NCBI GenBank assembly: GCA_002256115.1
Contig: NKIK01000013.1
Span: 1-64,000 of the forward strand
From: Burkholderiales bacterium PBB3
GTDB taxonomy: Bacteria > Pseudomonadota > Gammaproteobacteria > Burkholderiales > Burkholderiaceae_C
Reading direction: 5' to 3'
DNA: 64,000 bases
Below the pieces are notes generated by a model. That model worked only from the letters and a program-made list of their open reading frames with translations. It had not been told where the DNA came from and searched no databases. This document shows positions 1 to 7,152 of this stretch, in pieces. How positions within the stretch are numbered: position 1 is the stretch's first letter; each line of letters starts with the position of its first letter. The position numbers were made by a program, and so were the translations under genes.

Positions 1-177
1 GGCGCTCCAGCCGCCCGCATCAAACAAATCGACTGCAGCACGCACTGTGGGATAACTCAGCCCCGTCATCGCCACGATTTGCATGATCTTGATGCCCTTC
101 TTGTGCAACCGCACGACTTGCTTGCGTCGCTCGTGGAGTTGCTCCAGTGTTTGATTTCTTGCGCTTTCTTTTTCCAT
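1..177 (-). CDS. IS630-family transposase, N-terminal part (cut by window edge)
   Basis: The first 59 codons of a minus-strand reading frame start with ATG at 177 and run off the left edge. The product begins MEKESARNQTLEQLHERR and continues into a helix-turn-helix (about residues 18-50, with IVAMTGLSYPTVRAAV). This is typical of the DNA-binding start of IS630-type transposases, which recognise element ends and move by a DDE mechanism. The catalytic domain lies outside the window, so whether the element is intact cannot be judged. No terminal inverted repeat could be fixed between 178 and 243. Confidence 0.7.
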   Translation of the reverse strand, partial: MEKESARNQTLEQLHERRKQVVRLHKKGIKIMQIVAMTGLSYPTVRAAVDLFDAGGWSA

Positions 178-196
178 TGAGCTTGGATACAGTAAA

Positions 197-235
197 TCTG
201 AAATAGTTCAGACTTTATTGGGCCTTATCTATAAT
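197..235 (+). promoter_or_regulatory. Promoter with overlapping inverted repeat for the XRE regulator gene
   Basis: A perfect -10 hexamer TATAAT lies at 230-235. It is preceded at exactly 17 bp by TTCAGA (207-212), a 4-of-6 match to the -35 consensus. TTCAGA is also the right arm of the inverted repeat TCTGAA-atag-TTCAGA (197-212), so a repressor bound there would block the -35 region. The downstream ATG is at 244, so the transcript would start only a base or a few before the start codon, and no Shine-Dalgarno sequence is present. Autoregulation by the encoded XRE protein is an inference. Confidence 0.55.
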
Positions 236-243
236 ATGCGGCC

Positions 244-1101
244 ATGTCTGCCTCGCACACCACGCAATCCAACTCGCACCCCACTTCGCAACCCGTGACC
301 ACCGCCCATAGCTTTGGCCAGCACCTGCGCCACTGGCGCACGCACCGCCGCCTGAGTCAGTTGGATTTGTCGCACCAGGCCGATATCTCGACCCGGCATG
401 TGAGCTTTTTGGAAACCGACCGCGCCACGCCCAGCCGCGATATGGTGCTGCGCTTAGCCGAGCGGCTGGATGTGCCCCTGCGCGAGCGCAACACCCTGCT
501 CACCAGCGCAGGCTATGCCGCCATGTACCGCGAGCGCCCGCTAGACCACCCCGACATGGCCGAGGCCCGCGCCGCCGTGGATTTGATACTGCGCTGCCAC
601 GAACCCAACCCCGCGTTGGCCATGGACCGCCACTGGAACCTGGTCGCCTCCAATCGCCTGGTACCGCTGTTTTTGGCGGGGCTGGACCCCGAAATGCGGC
701 AGGGCCCGGTCAACGTGCTGCGCCTGAGCCTGCACCCGCAGGGTCTGGCACCGCGCATACTGAACCTGGCGCAGTGGAAGCACCACCTGTTTGCCCGCCT
801 GCAGCAGCAAATCCAAATCACCCAAGACCCGCAACTCAAAGCGCTAGAGGCTGAGCTGCAAAGCTACAGCCCCCACCACGCGCCCGATGCCGTGCACCTG
901 CAGGGCGAAACGCGCGGCGTGGTCATGCCGTTTCAGTTACAGACCCCCCACGGCGTGCTCAGCTTCATCAGCACGGTCACCATTTTCGGCTCGCCCATGG
1001 ACATCACCCTGCAAGAGCTGGCACTAGAAACCTTTTTGCCCGCCGATGCGTTTACGGCGCAGCAGTTGCGTTTGTTGGCCCCTGCCGAAGATACTGTGTA
1101 A
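244..1101 (+). CDS. XRE-family transcriptional regulator with MmyB-like ligand-binding domain
   Basis: This 285-residue cytoplasmic DNA-binding regulator has an N-terminal XRE helix-turn-helix at about residues 24-90 (GQHLRHWRTHRRLSQLDLS... HVSFLETDRATPS). It is followed by the PAS-like MmyB ligand-binding domain at about 105-275, with the characteristic DRHWNLVASN stretch. Members of this family usually repress or activate a neighbouring gene in response to a small ligand. The neighbour to the left is a transposase and the one to the right a BRO-N gene, so the target is unclear. ATG 244 follows a near-consensus promoter so closely that the mRNA may be leaderless. Confidence 0.88.
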   Translation: MSASHTTQSNSHPTSQPVTTAHSFGQHLRHWRTHRRLSQLDLSHQADISTRHVSFLETDRATPSRDMVLRLAERLDVPLRERNTLLTSAGYAAMYRERPLDHPDMAEARAAVDLILRCHEPNPALAMDRHWNLVASNRLVPLFLAGLDPEMRQGPVNVLRLSLHPQGLAPRILNLAQWKHHLFARLQQQIQITQDPQLKALEAELQSYSPHHAPDAVHLQGETRGVVMPFQLQTPHGVLSFISTVTIFGSPMDITLQELALETFLPADAFTAQQLRLLAPAEDTV

Positions 1102-1155
1102 AATCACAGTGATCGTTGTGCAGCTATACCAGTGCTGCCGTTCCAAGGGGTCACC

Positions 1156-1992
1156 ATGAAAATTCTGCCTACCGATTTTGACGGCCAGTCCATCCGCCGC
1201 GTGTATGACGAAGCGACCGAGACCTGGTGGTTCTCGGTGGTGGATGTGGTGCAGGTGCTGACGCAGCAGGCGGACTACCAAACCGCCCGCAAATACTGGA
1301 ACAAGCTCAAAGAGCGATTGGGCAAAGAAGGCAGTGAGTCGGTGACAAATTGTCACCGACTGAAATTGCCAGCCGCAGATGGCAAAAACTACCTCACTGA
1401 TGTAGCCACCGCTGAAACCCTGCTGCGCTTGGTCCAATCCGTACCCAGCCCCAAAGCCGAACCCATCAAACTCTGGCTTGCCAAAGTAGGCTACGAGCGC
1501 ATGCAAGAAATGGCCGACCCTGCCCTATCCCTCAACCGCGCCCGCCAAACCTGGCAGCAACACGGCCGCAGCGACAAATGGATTCAGCAGCGCATGACCG
1601 GGCAAGAAACCCGCAACAAACTCACCGACTACTGGAGCGAACACGACATCAAAGCCGGGCAAGAGTTCGCTATCCTGACCAACATCATTCACACCGAGTG
1701 GAGCGGCGTTAGCGTCAAAGAGCACAAAGCCGCCAAAGGCCTGAGCAGCCACAACCTGCGCGACCACATGACCGAGGCCGAACTCATCTTTACCGCGCTG
1801 GCCGAGCTATCGACCCGCCAGATTGCCGAAGCTACGGACGCTACCGGCATGGCCGACAACACCGCCGCAGCCCAGGCGGGCGGCGGCATTGCCAAGCAGG
1901 CCCGCAAGCAGTTAGAGGGCAAAACCGGCAAGCCCGTGGTGTCGGGCCAAAACTACCTGGCCGCCGCTGCAGCCAAGAAACTCAAACCTTAG
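1156..1992 (+). CDS. BRO-N domain protein (phage antirepressor/DinD-like)
   Basis: The 278-residue product has an N-terminal BRO-N fold at about residues 5-105 (RRVYDEATETWWFSVVDVV, then VTNCHRLKLPAADGK and LRLVQSVPSPKAEPIKLWLA). This is found in phage antirepressors and in the DNA-damage-inducible DinD/RhuM-like group. The C-terminal half (EFAILTNIIHTEWSGVSVKE..., SSHNLRDHMTEAELIFTALAE) is the conserved extension of the chromosomal type. ATG 1156 was chosen because AAGGGG lies just upstream; a start at 1132 would overlap that ribosome site. The gene ends 11 bp into the convergent VOC gene. There are no other phage genes nearby. The biochemical role is unknown. Confidence 0.8.
   Translation: MKILPTDFDGQSIRRVYDEATETWWFSVVDVVQVLTQQADYQTARKYWNKLKERLGKEGSESVTNCHRLKLPAADGKNYLTDVATAETLLRLVQSVPSPKAEPIKLWLAKVGYERMQEMADPALSLNRARQTWQQHGRSDKWIQQRMTGQETRNKLTDYWSEHDIKAGQEFAILTNIIHTEWSGVSVKEHKAAKGLSSHNLRDHMTEAELIFTALAELSTRQIAEATDATGMADNTAAAQAGGGIAKQARKQLEGKTGKPVVSGQNYLAAAAAKKLKP
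1337..1361. repeat. 25-bp near-perfect palindrome inside the BRO-N gene
   Basis: Two 12-bp arms, AGTCGGTGACAA and TTGTCACCGACT, flank a single central base. The element lies wholly inside the coding sequence and encodes the conserved ESVTNCHRL segment. It could be an operator or simply a by-product of the codons used for a conserved motif. Confidence 0.6.
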
Positions 1993-2377
1993 GCGGCCGG
2001 TGCAGCGCGCAGATCTTGTTGCCATCTGGGTCGCGCAGGTAGGCCAGATACAGCTTGCCCACCGCGCCCTCGCGCCAGCCGGGCGGGTCTTCGCAGGTGG
2101 TGCCGCCGTTGGCAATGCCGGCCGCGTGAAAAGCATCGGCCTGCTCGGGTGATTCCATGGTGAAGCCGGTGGTGCTGCCATTGCCATGCGTGGCGGGTTC
2201 ACCATTGAGCGGCTGGGTAATGCCAAACGAGCCCGTGGCCGTGCGGTAAAAGTAGCGGGTCACCACGCCGTTGTGGTTGGCCATGCCGGGCTTGATGCCC
2301 AGGGTACCCAGCATCGCGTCATAAAACTTCTTGGACGCCTCAATATCATTCACACCCAAAATCACATGGCTGAACAT
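1982..2377 (-). CDS. VOC family protein (glyoxalase/bleomycin-resistance fold)
   Basis: A 131-residue cytoplasmic protein of the vicinal oxygen chelate superfamily. It has a single pair of beta-alpha-beta-beta-beta modules: MFSHVILGVNDIEASKKFYD at the start, and the C-terminal YLRDPDGNKICALH with the metal-ligand type ending. The family includes glyoxalases, dioxygenases and antibiotic-binding proteins, and the substrate cannot be told here. ATG 2377 is preceded by GGAGA at good spacing. Its 3' end overlaps the convergent BRO-N gene by 11 bp, and 27 bp separate its start from the divergent MepB gene. Confidence 0.88.
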   Translation of the reverse strand: MFSHVILGVNDIEASKKFYDAMLGTLGIKPGMANHNGVVTRYFYRTATGSFGITQPLNGEPATHGNGSTTGFTMESPEQADAFHAAGIANGGTTCEDPPGWREGAVGKLYLAYLRDPDGNKICALHRPPKV

Positions 2378-2404
2378 AGTTGTCTCCTTTTTAAAGCCGT
2401 GGCG

Positions 2405-2935
2405 ATGGTACGACAAGCTCCCCACCCCGACCTGCTGGCTGCGCAAGCCTTGGCCTACGCGCCCTGCGGCTACAGCTTTGATCAGCTGCAACCCGAGCTT
2501 GAGAGCGCCGACTACGCCGCCTGCACCCTGCTGCTAAACGGCCTGCGCGTGCAATACCGCGTGGCCAAAATCACGCCCACCAAAGTGGGCCAGTTTGTCA
2601 CCCTGTGGAAGCGCGTGGGTCGCGGCCCCATACAGCCGTTTGAGCAGAGCGACCCGGTGGATGTGTTTGTGGTCAGCACCCGCAGCGGGCCGCACTTGGG
2701 GCAGTTTGTGTTTCCCAAAGCGGTGCTGGCGGCGCAGGGCGTGGTGGCCAGTGGTGACCGCATTGGTAGCCATGGCGGTAAGCGCGCCCTGCGCGTGTAC
2801 CCGCCGTGGGACGCCACCATCAGCCGCCAGGCGCAGCACACACAGGCGTGGCAGTTGCGGTACTTTGTGGATATGACGGAAGGGCAGGTGGTGGACTTGG
2901 CGCGGGTGAAGGCGCTGCTGGCGTTGCACGGCTAG
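2405..2935 (+). CDS. MepB family protein
   Basis: The 176-residue product matches the MepB family throughout: LQPELESADYAACTLLLNG, then RVAKITPTKVGQFVTLWKR, PKAVLAAQGVVASG and GKRALRVYPPWD. MepB is named from the third gene of the Staphylococcus mepRAB operon; its function is not established and it is not a transporter. ATG 2405 is taken as the start, although GTG 2399 in the same frame is equally possible and neither has a clear ribosome site. The short divergent gap to the VOC gene implies back-to-back promoters that overlap the coding ends. Confidence 0.85.
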   Translation: MVRQAPHPDLLAAQALAYAPCGYSFDQLQPELESADYAACTLLLNGLRVQYRVAKITPTKVGQFVTLWKRVGRGPIQPFEQSDPVDVFVVSTRSGPHLGQFVFPKAVLAAQGVVASGDRIGSHGGKRALRVYPPWDATISRQAQHTQAWQLRYFVDMTEGQVVDLARVKALLALHG

Positions 2936-2964
2936 TTTGGGGTTGATTTGCGTGCCAAATCGGC

Positions 2965-3012
2965 CATTCAGCGCGTGGATAGTGCGGGAGCGGCTCCTAA
3001 ATTAAGAGCAAA
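2965..3012 (+). repeat. Dispersed repeat, family 1, copy a
   Basis: The core GTGGATAGTGCGGGAGC followed by GGCTCCTAAATTAAGAGC occurs here in an intergenic position. It shares a longer left flank (GGCCATTCAG) with the copy at 9204-9255. Other copies are at 16842, 25255 (reverse), 34019, 58827 and 61369 (reverse). The imperfect hairpin potential (GGGAGC...GCTCC) and small size resemble REP/MITE-like elements. Confidence 0.8.
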
Positions 3013-3050
3013 CGGGTTTGCAGCAAACGCAAACCTGTTTGACCCGCTCT

Positions 3051-3803
3051 TTACAGCGCTTTAGCGCCAGCGCGTTGCCGCGCGGGCAGCGCAGGGAGCG
3101 TGTCTTGGTCGGGGCTGGCAATGCGGCGCAAGTCCGTTATCACGCCGCGCTCCAGCGCATTGGTGGCGATGGGTTCGCAGCGGGTCACCTTTTGCGCCGT
3201 CAGCCCATCGCAGAAAAACACGCTGTGCCCCAAGGCCGCGTTCACATCAGGGTGGAGGAAGTTGGCTGCGCCCTTGTTCTTGGGAATGGCAATCCATCGC
3301 AGCACCAAATCCGGGTCGGCCTTGCCGTCGGAGTATTTGATGATCCAGTTGTAAAGGCCAGCTTTGCTGACGGATTGACTGTCCAAATTGCCGGTTGCGT
3401 CGTAATGCCCATGAAAGCCCACATAGGTGCGGTCTGCCGGATAGTCGTCGGTGAAGAGCCTGGTTTTACCACCCAAAAACATACGCGAGCACGACGAAAT
3501 ACAGTAGCCCGAGACTGCGGTGGTCACCCCCGCATTGCGCAGCAGCTCGCCCACGCGGTAGCCCGTCCACGCATCGCCCCCGTGTGAGTTGCGCAGCACC
3601 ACCAGGTCAATCTTCGGGTTGGCCGAAAAGGCATCCTTCACCTTGGCCAGATCCGCGGCCGTGACTGGCCCCGACAAAATGATGGTGTTGCCGTGGGTGG
3701 CCAGGTCCATTCCGTGGGCCGCAGGGCCCGCCAGGGTAGCGAGCCCCAAGATTGCTACGAAACAAAGTTGGCGCAAGGTGGTTTGCTGCATGGGACTGAA
3801 CAT
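3051..3803 (-). CDS. Putative periplasmic ClpP/crotonase-fold protein
   Basis: A 250-residue secreted protein with a signal peptide at about 1-31 (hydrophobic CFVAILGLATLAGPAAHG). The body contains a ClpP-like core: LVVLRNSHGGDAWTGYRVGE (oxyanion-type glycine pair) and then VSGYCISSCSRMFLGG, where Ser103/Ser104 sit at the usual nucleophile position. HGHY at 131-134 could give the histidine. Periplasmic proteins of this type (COG3904-like) are widespread and poorly characterised, so protease activity is not proven. ATG 3803 has GGAGA upstream, in a context almost identical to that of the VOC gene. It is divergent from creA with a perfect palindrome between them. Confidence 0.72.
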   Translation of the reverse strand: MFSPMQQTTLRQLCFVAILGLATLAGPAAHGMDLATHGNTIILSGPVTAADLAKVKDAFSANPKIDLVVLRNSHGGDAWTGYRVGELLRNAGVTTAVSGYCISSCSRMFLGGKTRLFTDDYPADRTYVGFHGHYDATGNLDSQSVSKAGLYNWIIKYSDGKADPDLVLRWIAIPKNKGAANFLHPDVNAALGHSVFFCDGLTAQKVTRCEPIATNALERGVITDLRRIASPDQDTLPALPARQRAGAKAL

Positions 3804-3845
3804 AGTTATCTCCGTAGCCAAACTCAGTAATCTTAAGATCAACGC

Positions 3846-3867
3846 ATTGTGTGCCGTGGCACACAAT
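3846..3867. promoter_or_regulatory. Perfect 22-bp palindrome between the divergent ClpP-fold and creA genes
   Basis: ATTGTGTGCC and GGCACACAAT form 10-bp perfect arms around GT. It lies 43 bp upstream of the minus-strand gene and 37 bp upstream of creA, a position suitable for an operator controlling both. The binding protein is unknown. Confidence 0.5.
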
Positions 3868-3903
3868 CAAGCACTCACCCCATTTCAACCAAGAGAGTTC
3901 GCC

Positions 3904-4371
3904 ATGAAAAAACTATTTGCCGCGCTGCTGCTCAGCAGCCTTACGCTGGCCGCCAGCGCCGAGACCGTTGGCAGTGTCAGCACTACCTTCAAACTGCTTA
4001 GCCCCAATGACAAGGTGGTGGTCGATGTGTTTGACGACCCAGCGGTAGAGGGCGTGGCCTGCTATCTGTCACACGCCAAAACCGGCGGCTACGCTGGTGC
4101 GCTGGGCATTGCAGAAGACACGGCAGACGCTGCCGTAGCCTGCCGCCAGGTCGGCCCCATCCGCTTCAAAGAGAAGATCGACAAACAAGACGAAGTGTTC
4201 AACGCCCGCTCCTCCTTCCTCTTCAAACACGTGCGCGTGGTGCGCATGGTGGATGTGAAGCGCAACACCCTGGTCTACCTAGTGTACTCCGACAAGATCA
4301 TCGACGGCAGCCCCAAAAACAGCGTGACGGCGGTGGCCGTACCGGCGGACCAGCCGATCCCCGTCAAATAA
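3904..4371 (+). CDS. creA: CreA family periplasmic protein
   Basis: The 155-residue product starts with a clean signal peptide (MKKLFAALLLSSLTLAASA, cleavage before ETVG). It continues with the CreA pattern: GSVSTTFKLLSPNDKVVVD, FDDPAVEGVACYLSHAKTGG, CRQVGPIRF and a C-terminal LVYLVYSDKIIDGSPKNSV. CreA is a conserved secreted protein of unknown biochemical function, named for its position near the creBC regulators in Escherichia coli. Here no creBC is present. The start has AGAGAG upstream. The next gene begins 3 bp after the stop, so the two are probably cotranscribed. Confidence 0.93.
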   Translation: MKKLFAALLLSSLTLAASAETVGSVSTTFKLLSPNDKVVVDVFDDPAVEGVACYLSHAKTGGYAGALGIAEDTADAAVACRQVGPIRFKEKIDKQDEVFNARSSFLFKHVRVVRMVDVKRNTLVYLVYSDKIIDGSPKNSVTAVAVPADQPIPVK

Positions 4372-4374
4372 CGC

Positions 4375-4941
4375 ATGAGCAACAAAGCACACCAAACCTT
4401 TGAAACACCCGAGCAGCTCTATGCGTGGCTGCAGGCAAACCACGCCAGCGAGACTGAGCTATGGGTGCGCATTTTCAAAAAAGGCACCGGCCTGCCCAGC
4501 GTGACGTGGGACGACTGCGTGGTGGCCGCCATCGCCTGGGGCTGGATCGACGCGGTGCGCAACGCCTTGGACGAGACCTCGTTTCTGCAACGCCTGACGC
4601 CACGCCGCGCGCGCTCCAACTGGTCACAAAAAAACGTGCAGCATGCCGAGCGGCTGATAGAGCAAGGGCGCATGCAAGCCGCCGGCCTGGCGCAGGTGGA
4701 GGCCGCCCGCAGCGATGGGCGCTGGGCCACCGCCTACGCCGGCAGCGCCACCATGGTGATCCCCGCAGACTTTTTGGCGGCGCTGCAACAAGACCCCGCT
4801 GCCCACGCTTTTTACGCCACGCTCAAACGCCAGAGCCAGTTCGCCATCTACTACCGGCTGCACAGCGCCAAGCGCCCGGAAACCCGGCAGAAGCGCATGG
4901 CAGAGCTGCTGGCCAAGTTAGCGCGGGGCGAAAGCCCGTGA
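4375..4941 (+). CDS. YdeI/OmpD-associated family protein
   Basis: A 188-residue cytoplasmic protein. The start (HQTFETPEQLYAWLQANHA) and the following ELWVRIFKKGTGLPSVTWDD...AIAWGWIDAVRNALDETSFLQ, with RLTPRRARSNWSQKN, are characteristic of the YdeI/OmdA-like family. The C-terminal helical part (FYATLKRQSQFAIYYRLHSAKRPETRQKR) completes the usual length. Members have been linked to envelope stress and bacteriocin protection, but the molecular activity is unknown. It follows creA by 3 bp. Confidence 0.88.
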   Translation: MSNKAHQTFETPEQLYAWLQANHASETELWVRIFKKGTGLPSVTWDDCVVAAIAWGWIDAVRNALDETSFLQRLTPRRARSNWSQKNVQHAERLIEQGRMQAAGLAQVEAARSDGRWATAYAGSATMVIPADFLAALQQDPAAHAFYATLKRQSQFAIYYRLHSAKRPETRQKRMAELLAKLARGESP

Positions 4942-5031
4942 AATGGGTCGCCAGTGCGCAGCGGAAGGTCGGGTTACCCGGCGTTAGCCGCGTTGATTGA
5001 TAGAATTTTCCAGAGATACAAGGAGCACTCT

Positions 5032-5301
5032 ATGCATATTGCAATGGTTTTGATGGGCGGAATCGTTCAACTTGCAGTCTTCGTACTGTTCGGATGGCTC
5101 TGGGGCAATTCGACGGCGGCCATGGCGTTCGCAGCCAAGATGTTCGTTCCGTTCTGGCTGGTCGTCGCGGCAGTCAACATGTGGGTCGGTGTCACACACG
5201 CTGGCTACAGCGTCAAAGCAGAGTCGCCCATCTTTCTGTTGAACTTTCTGGTGCCAGCAGTTGTGGCAGGGCTGACGGCTTGGCAACTTACCCGCGCTTA
5301 A
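5032..5301 (+). CDS. Small inner-membrane protein of unknown function
   Basis: An 89-residue, almost wholly hydrophobic protein with three predicted membrane segments (about 5-24, 32-53 and 68-87). There is one short polar loop (THAGYSVKAESPI). I do not recognise the family with certainty. ATG 5032 has a strong AAGGAG site. It lies 46 bp upstream of the LtrA-like gene in the same direction, so cotranscription is likely. High hydrophobicity and good ribosome site make it a convincing gene despite its size. Confidence 0.75.
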   Translation: MHIAMVLMGGIVQLAVFVLFGWLWGNSTAAMAFAAKMFVPFWLVVAAVNMWVGVTHAGYSVKAESPIFLLNFLVPAVVAGLTAWQLTRA

Positions 5302-5347
5302 TCGCTCGCCCACCAGGCACAACCGTCCGCCCGCACGGAACCCAAGA

Positions 5348-6520
5348 ATGACCCCATTGCACCCAGCCCTGCGCCCCATGAAACCCCGCGACCCGCACGA
5401 GCCGCATCGTGCGTCCACGCCGTTGGAGCTGTTGTTTGATTTGGTGACCGTCATCGCCATTGCATCGGCCGCCGCTGGGCTGCACCACGCCGTGGCGGCC
5501 GACCACACGACTGAAGGAATCATCAAGTTCGTCGGCGCGTTTTTCGCGATCTGGTGGGCCTGGATGAACTACACCTGGATGGCCTCGGCCTACGACAACG
5601 ACGACGCTATGTTTCGTCTCCTGACGATGGTGGTGATGGCGGGCTCGCTCACGGTAGCAGCCGGAATCGACACATTTTTCGCCACCAACTCGCTGTTGAT
5701 GGTGATCATTGGCTACGTTGTGATGCGCTTGGCTATGGTTCTCTTGTGGCTGCGTGTTGCGCAAGGCGACCCCACGCGGCGAAAAACTGCGCGCGCCTAT
5801 GCAGTTGGCATCGCGCTGGTGCAGGTCTACTGGGTCGGCTTGATTCCACTCCACCCTCTGCCCATGGGCTGGATGATCGCCGCGCTGTTGTTGGGTTGGG
5901 TTCTGGAGCTTGCTGTGCCAGCCGTCGCCGAGCGCAATGGTGCAACGCCCTGGCACCGCCACCACATCATGGAACGCTATGGCTTGCTAACCATCATTGT
6001 TTTGGGCGAAACGCTGCTGGCGGCTTCCGCCGCACTGACCCACGCCGCCGGTGACCATTTCGACATCCGCTTCGTTCACATCGCCTTGTCAGCTCTGGTC
6101 ATCACGCTGGCCATGTGGTGGCTGTACTTCTCCAACGAAGAGCACCTGCCCACCATCAGTCTGTCGCGTGCGTTTACCTGGGGATACGGACATGCGCCGC
6201 TATTTGCTGCCGGTGCAGCGGTGGGCGCGGGCTTTGCGGTGCTGGTCGATATTGTTAGCGGCCACTCGATCATCTCGCTGTTGGCAGGCGACTACGCCGT
6301 GGCTGTGCCAGCTGCCATCTACCTGCTGGCGCTGTGGTTTGTGCGGGACCGCTTTGTGATCGGGGGTGTTTGGCATGGGGTGCTGCCGGTGTTTGCCGCG
6401 CTGGTGCTGCTGGCTCCGCTGGTGTTTGGGCTGGAGGCCGTGGCAGCAGTGATGGCGCTTTGCGTCGTAATGCGCACCATGGCGTCGCGCAAGCATGCCT
6501 TGAATAAGTCGTCACGCTGA
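5348..6520 (+). CDS. Low temperature requirement protein A (LtrA) family membrane protein
   Basis: A 390-residue polytopic inner-membrane protein with about ten hydrophobic segments. The N-terminus contains the family signature STPLELLFDLVTVIAIASAA and FVGAFFAIWWAWMNYTWMAS. A second conserved stretch is ERYGLLTIIVLGETLLAAS, with a glutamate in the membrane. The LtrA family was named from a Listeria cold-growth locus; transport function is suspected but the substrate is unknown. Length agrees with full-length members. Confidence 0.88.
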   Translation: MTPLHPALRPMKPRDPHEPHRASTPLELLFDLVTVIAIASAAAGLHHAVAADHTTEGIIKFVGAFFAIWWAWMNYTWMASAYDNDDAMFRLLTMVVMAGSLTVAAGIDTFFATNSLLMVIIGYVVMRLAMVLLWLRVAQGDPTRRKTARAYAVGIALVQVYWVGLIPLHPLPMGWMIAALLLGWVLELAVPAVAERNGATPWHRHHIMERYGLLTIIVLGETLLAASAALTHAAGDHFDIRFVHIALSALVITLAMWWLYFSNEEHLPTISLSRAFTWGYGHAPLFAAGAAVGAGFAVLVDIVSGHSIISLLAGDYAVAVPAAIYLLALWFVRDRFVIGGVWHGVLPVFAALVLLAPLVFGLEAVAAVMALCVVMRTMASRKHALNKSSR

Positions 6521-6594
6521 TTCGTCCGACGCCTTCCTCAGCTCCGCGAACTTGGCAGCCGTCGTCGGCTTGCAGGCGGGCGCTGAAGGCTTCA

Positions 6595-6894
6595 ATGGTG
6601 AGGCTCGTCAAATACCCAGCAAGTAAATTCACTCGCTGTGAATTGGATGTGGGCACGGATGGCGACGAAAAGCACGAACTCACCACGCAAGAAGCGGCCA
6701 ATTTTTTGAACGTGTCGCGCCCCTTTGTCATCAAGGAAATCGAGGCCAATCGGCTCAAATGTCGCAAGGTCAACCGCCACCGCCGCATTGAATTTGAAGA
6801 ACTGCGCCGCTACCAGAGCGCGCAACAACAGCAATCCGAACAGGCCCTGCAAGACCTGACTCAACTGTCTGAAGAACTGGGGCTGGAGTTTTAA
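6595..6894 (+). CDS. Excisionase-type helix-turn-helix protein (orphan antitoxin-like)
   Basis: A 99-residue protein with a MerR/excisionase-type HTH at about residues 27-75 (HELTTQEAANFLNVSRPFVI... RKVNRHRRIEFEELRRYQ). Proteins of this shape commonly pair with a PIN-domain toxin gene directly downstream. Here the next gene is 258 bp away and encodes an unrelated ATPase, so a partner toxin appears to be missing. The N-terminal 25 residues look unlike the family and may result from a boundary in the DNA, so the real start is uncertain. The C-terminus is glutamine-rich and probably helical. Confidence 0.68.
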   Translation: MVRLVKYPASKFTRCELDVGTDGDEKHELTTQEAANFLNVSRPFVIKEIEANRLKCRKVNRHRRIEFEELRRYQSAQQQQSEQALQDLTQLSEELGLEF

Positions 6895-7152
6895 GTGGCG
6901 GGCTAGCTCCAGTACGCGTTGGGTTTGGGTGTCGGTGGTTGCCTCCATGGAACTTGGAGCGTGTTCCGTTTGTGCGTTAAATTCAAGTAAGTAAAGAGCC
7001 TATGAAACAAAACCGCTGGTGGTGCGGGCGCAGCGGGCAAGTGGGTTTAAGTGTGAAAATCAAAGCATGCGCAAAAGTTACGAACTCACCAACGCCGTCA
7101 GGATAGTTGCAACTCTGTTGCGCAATCCGGGCCGCTCGCAATAGGCTACCGC
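6895..7152. other. 258-bp non-coding stretch before the AlbA-type ATPase gene
   Basis: I see no gene, RNA or repeat here. A short AT-rich part around 6970-7000 could hold a promoter for the following gene, but no convincing -35/-10 pair stands out. Confidence 0.4.

Noticed and set aside
6521..6594. Minus-strand gene remnant ending in a Lys/Ala-rich tail
   Set aside because: A short open stretch with a stop exists, but it is only about 27 codons and no family could be recognised.
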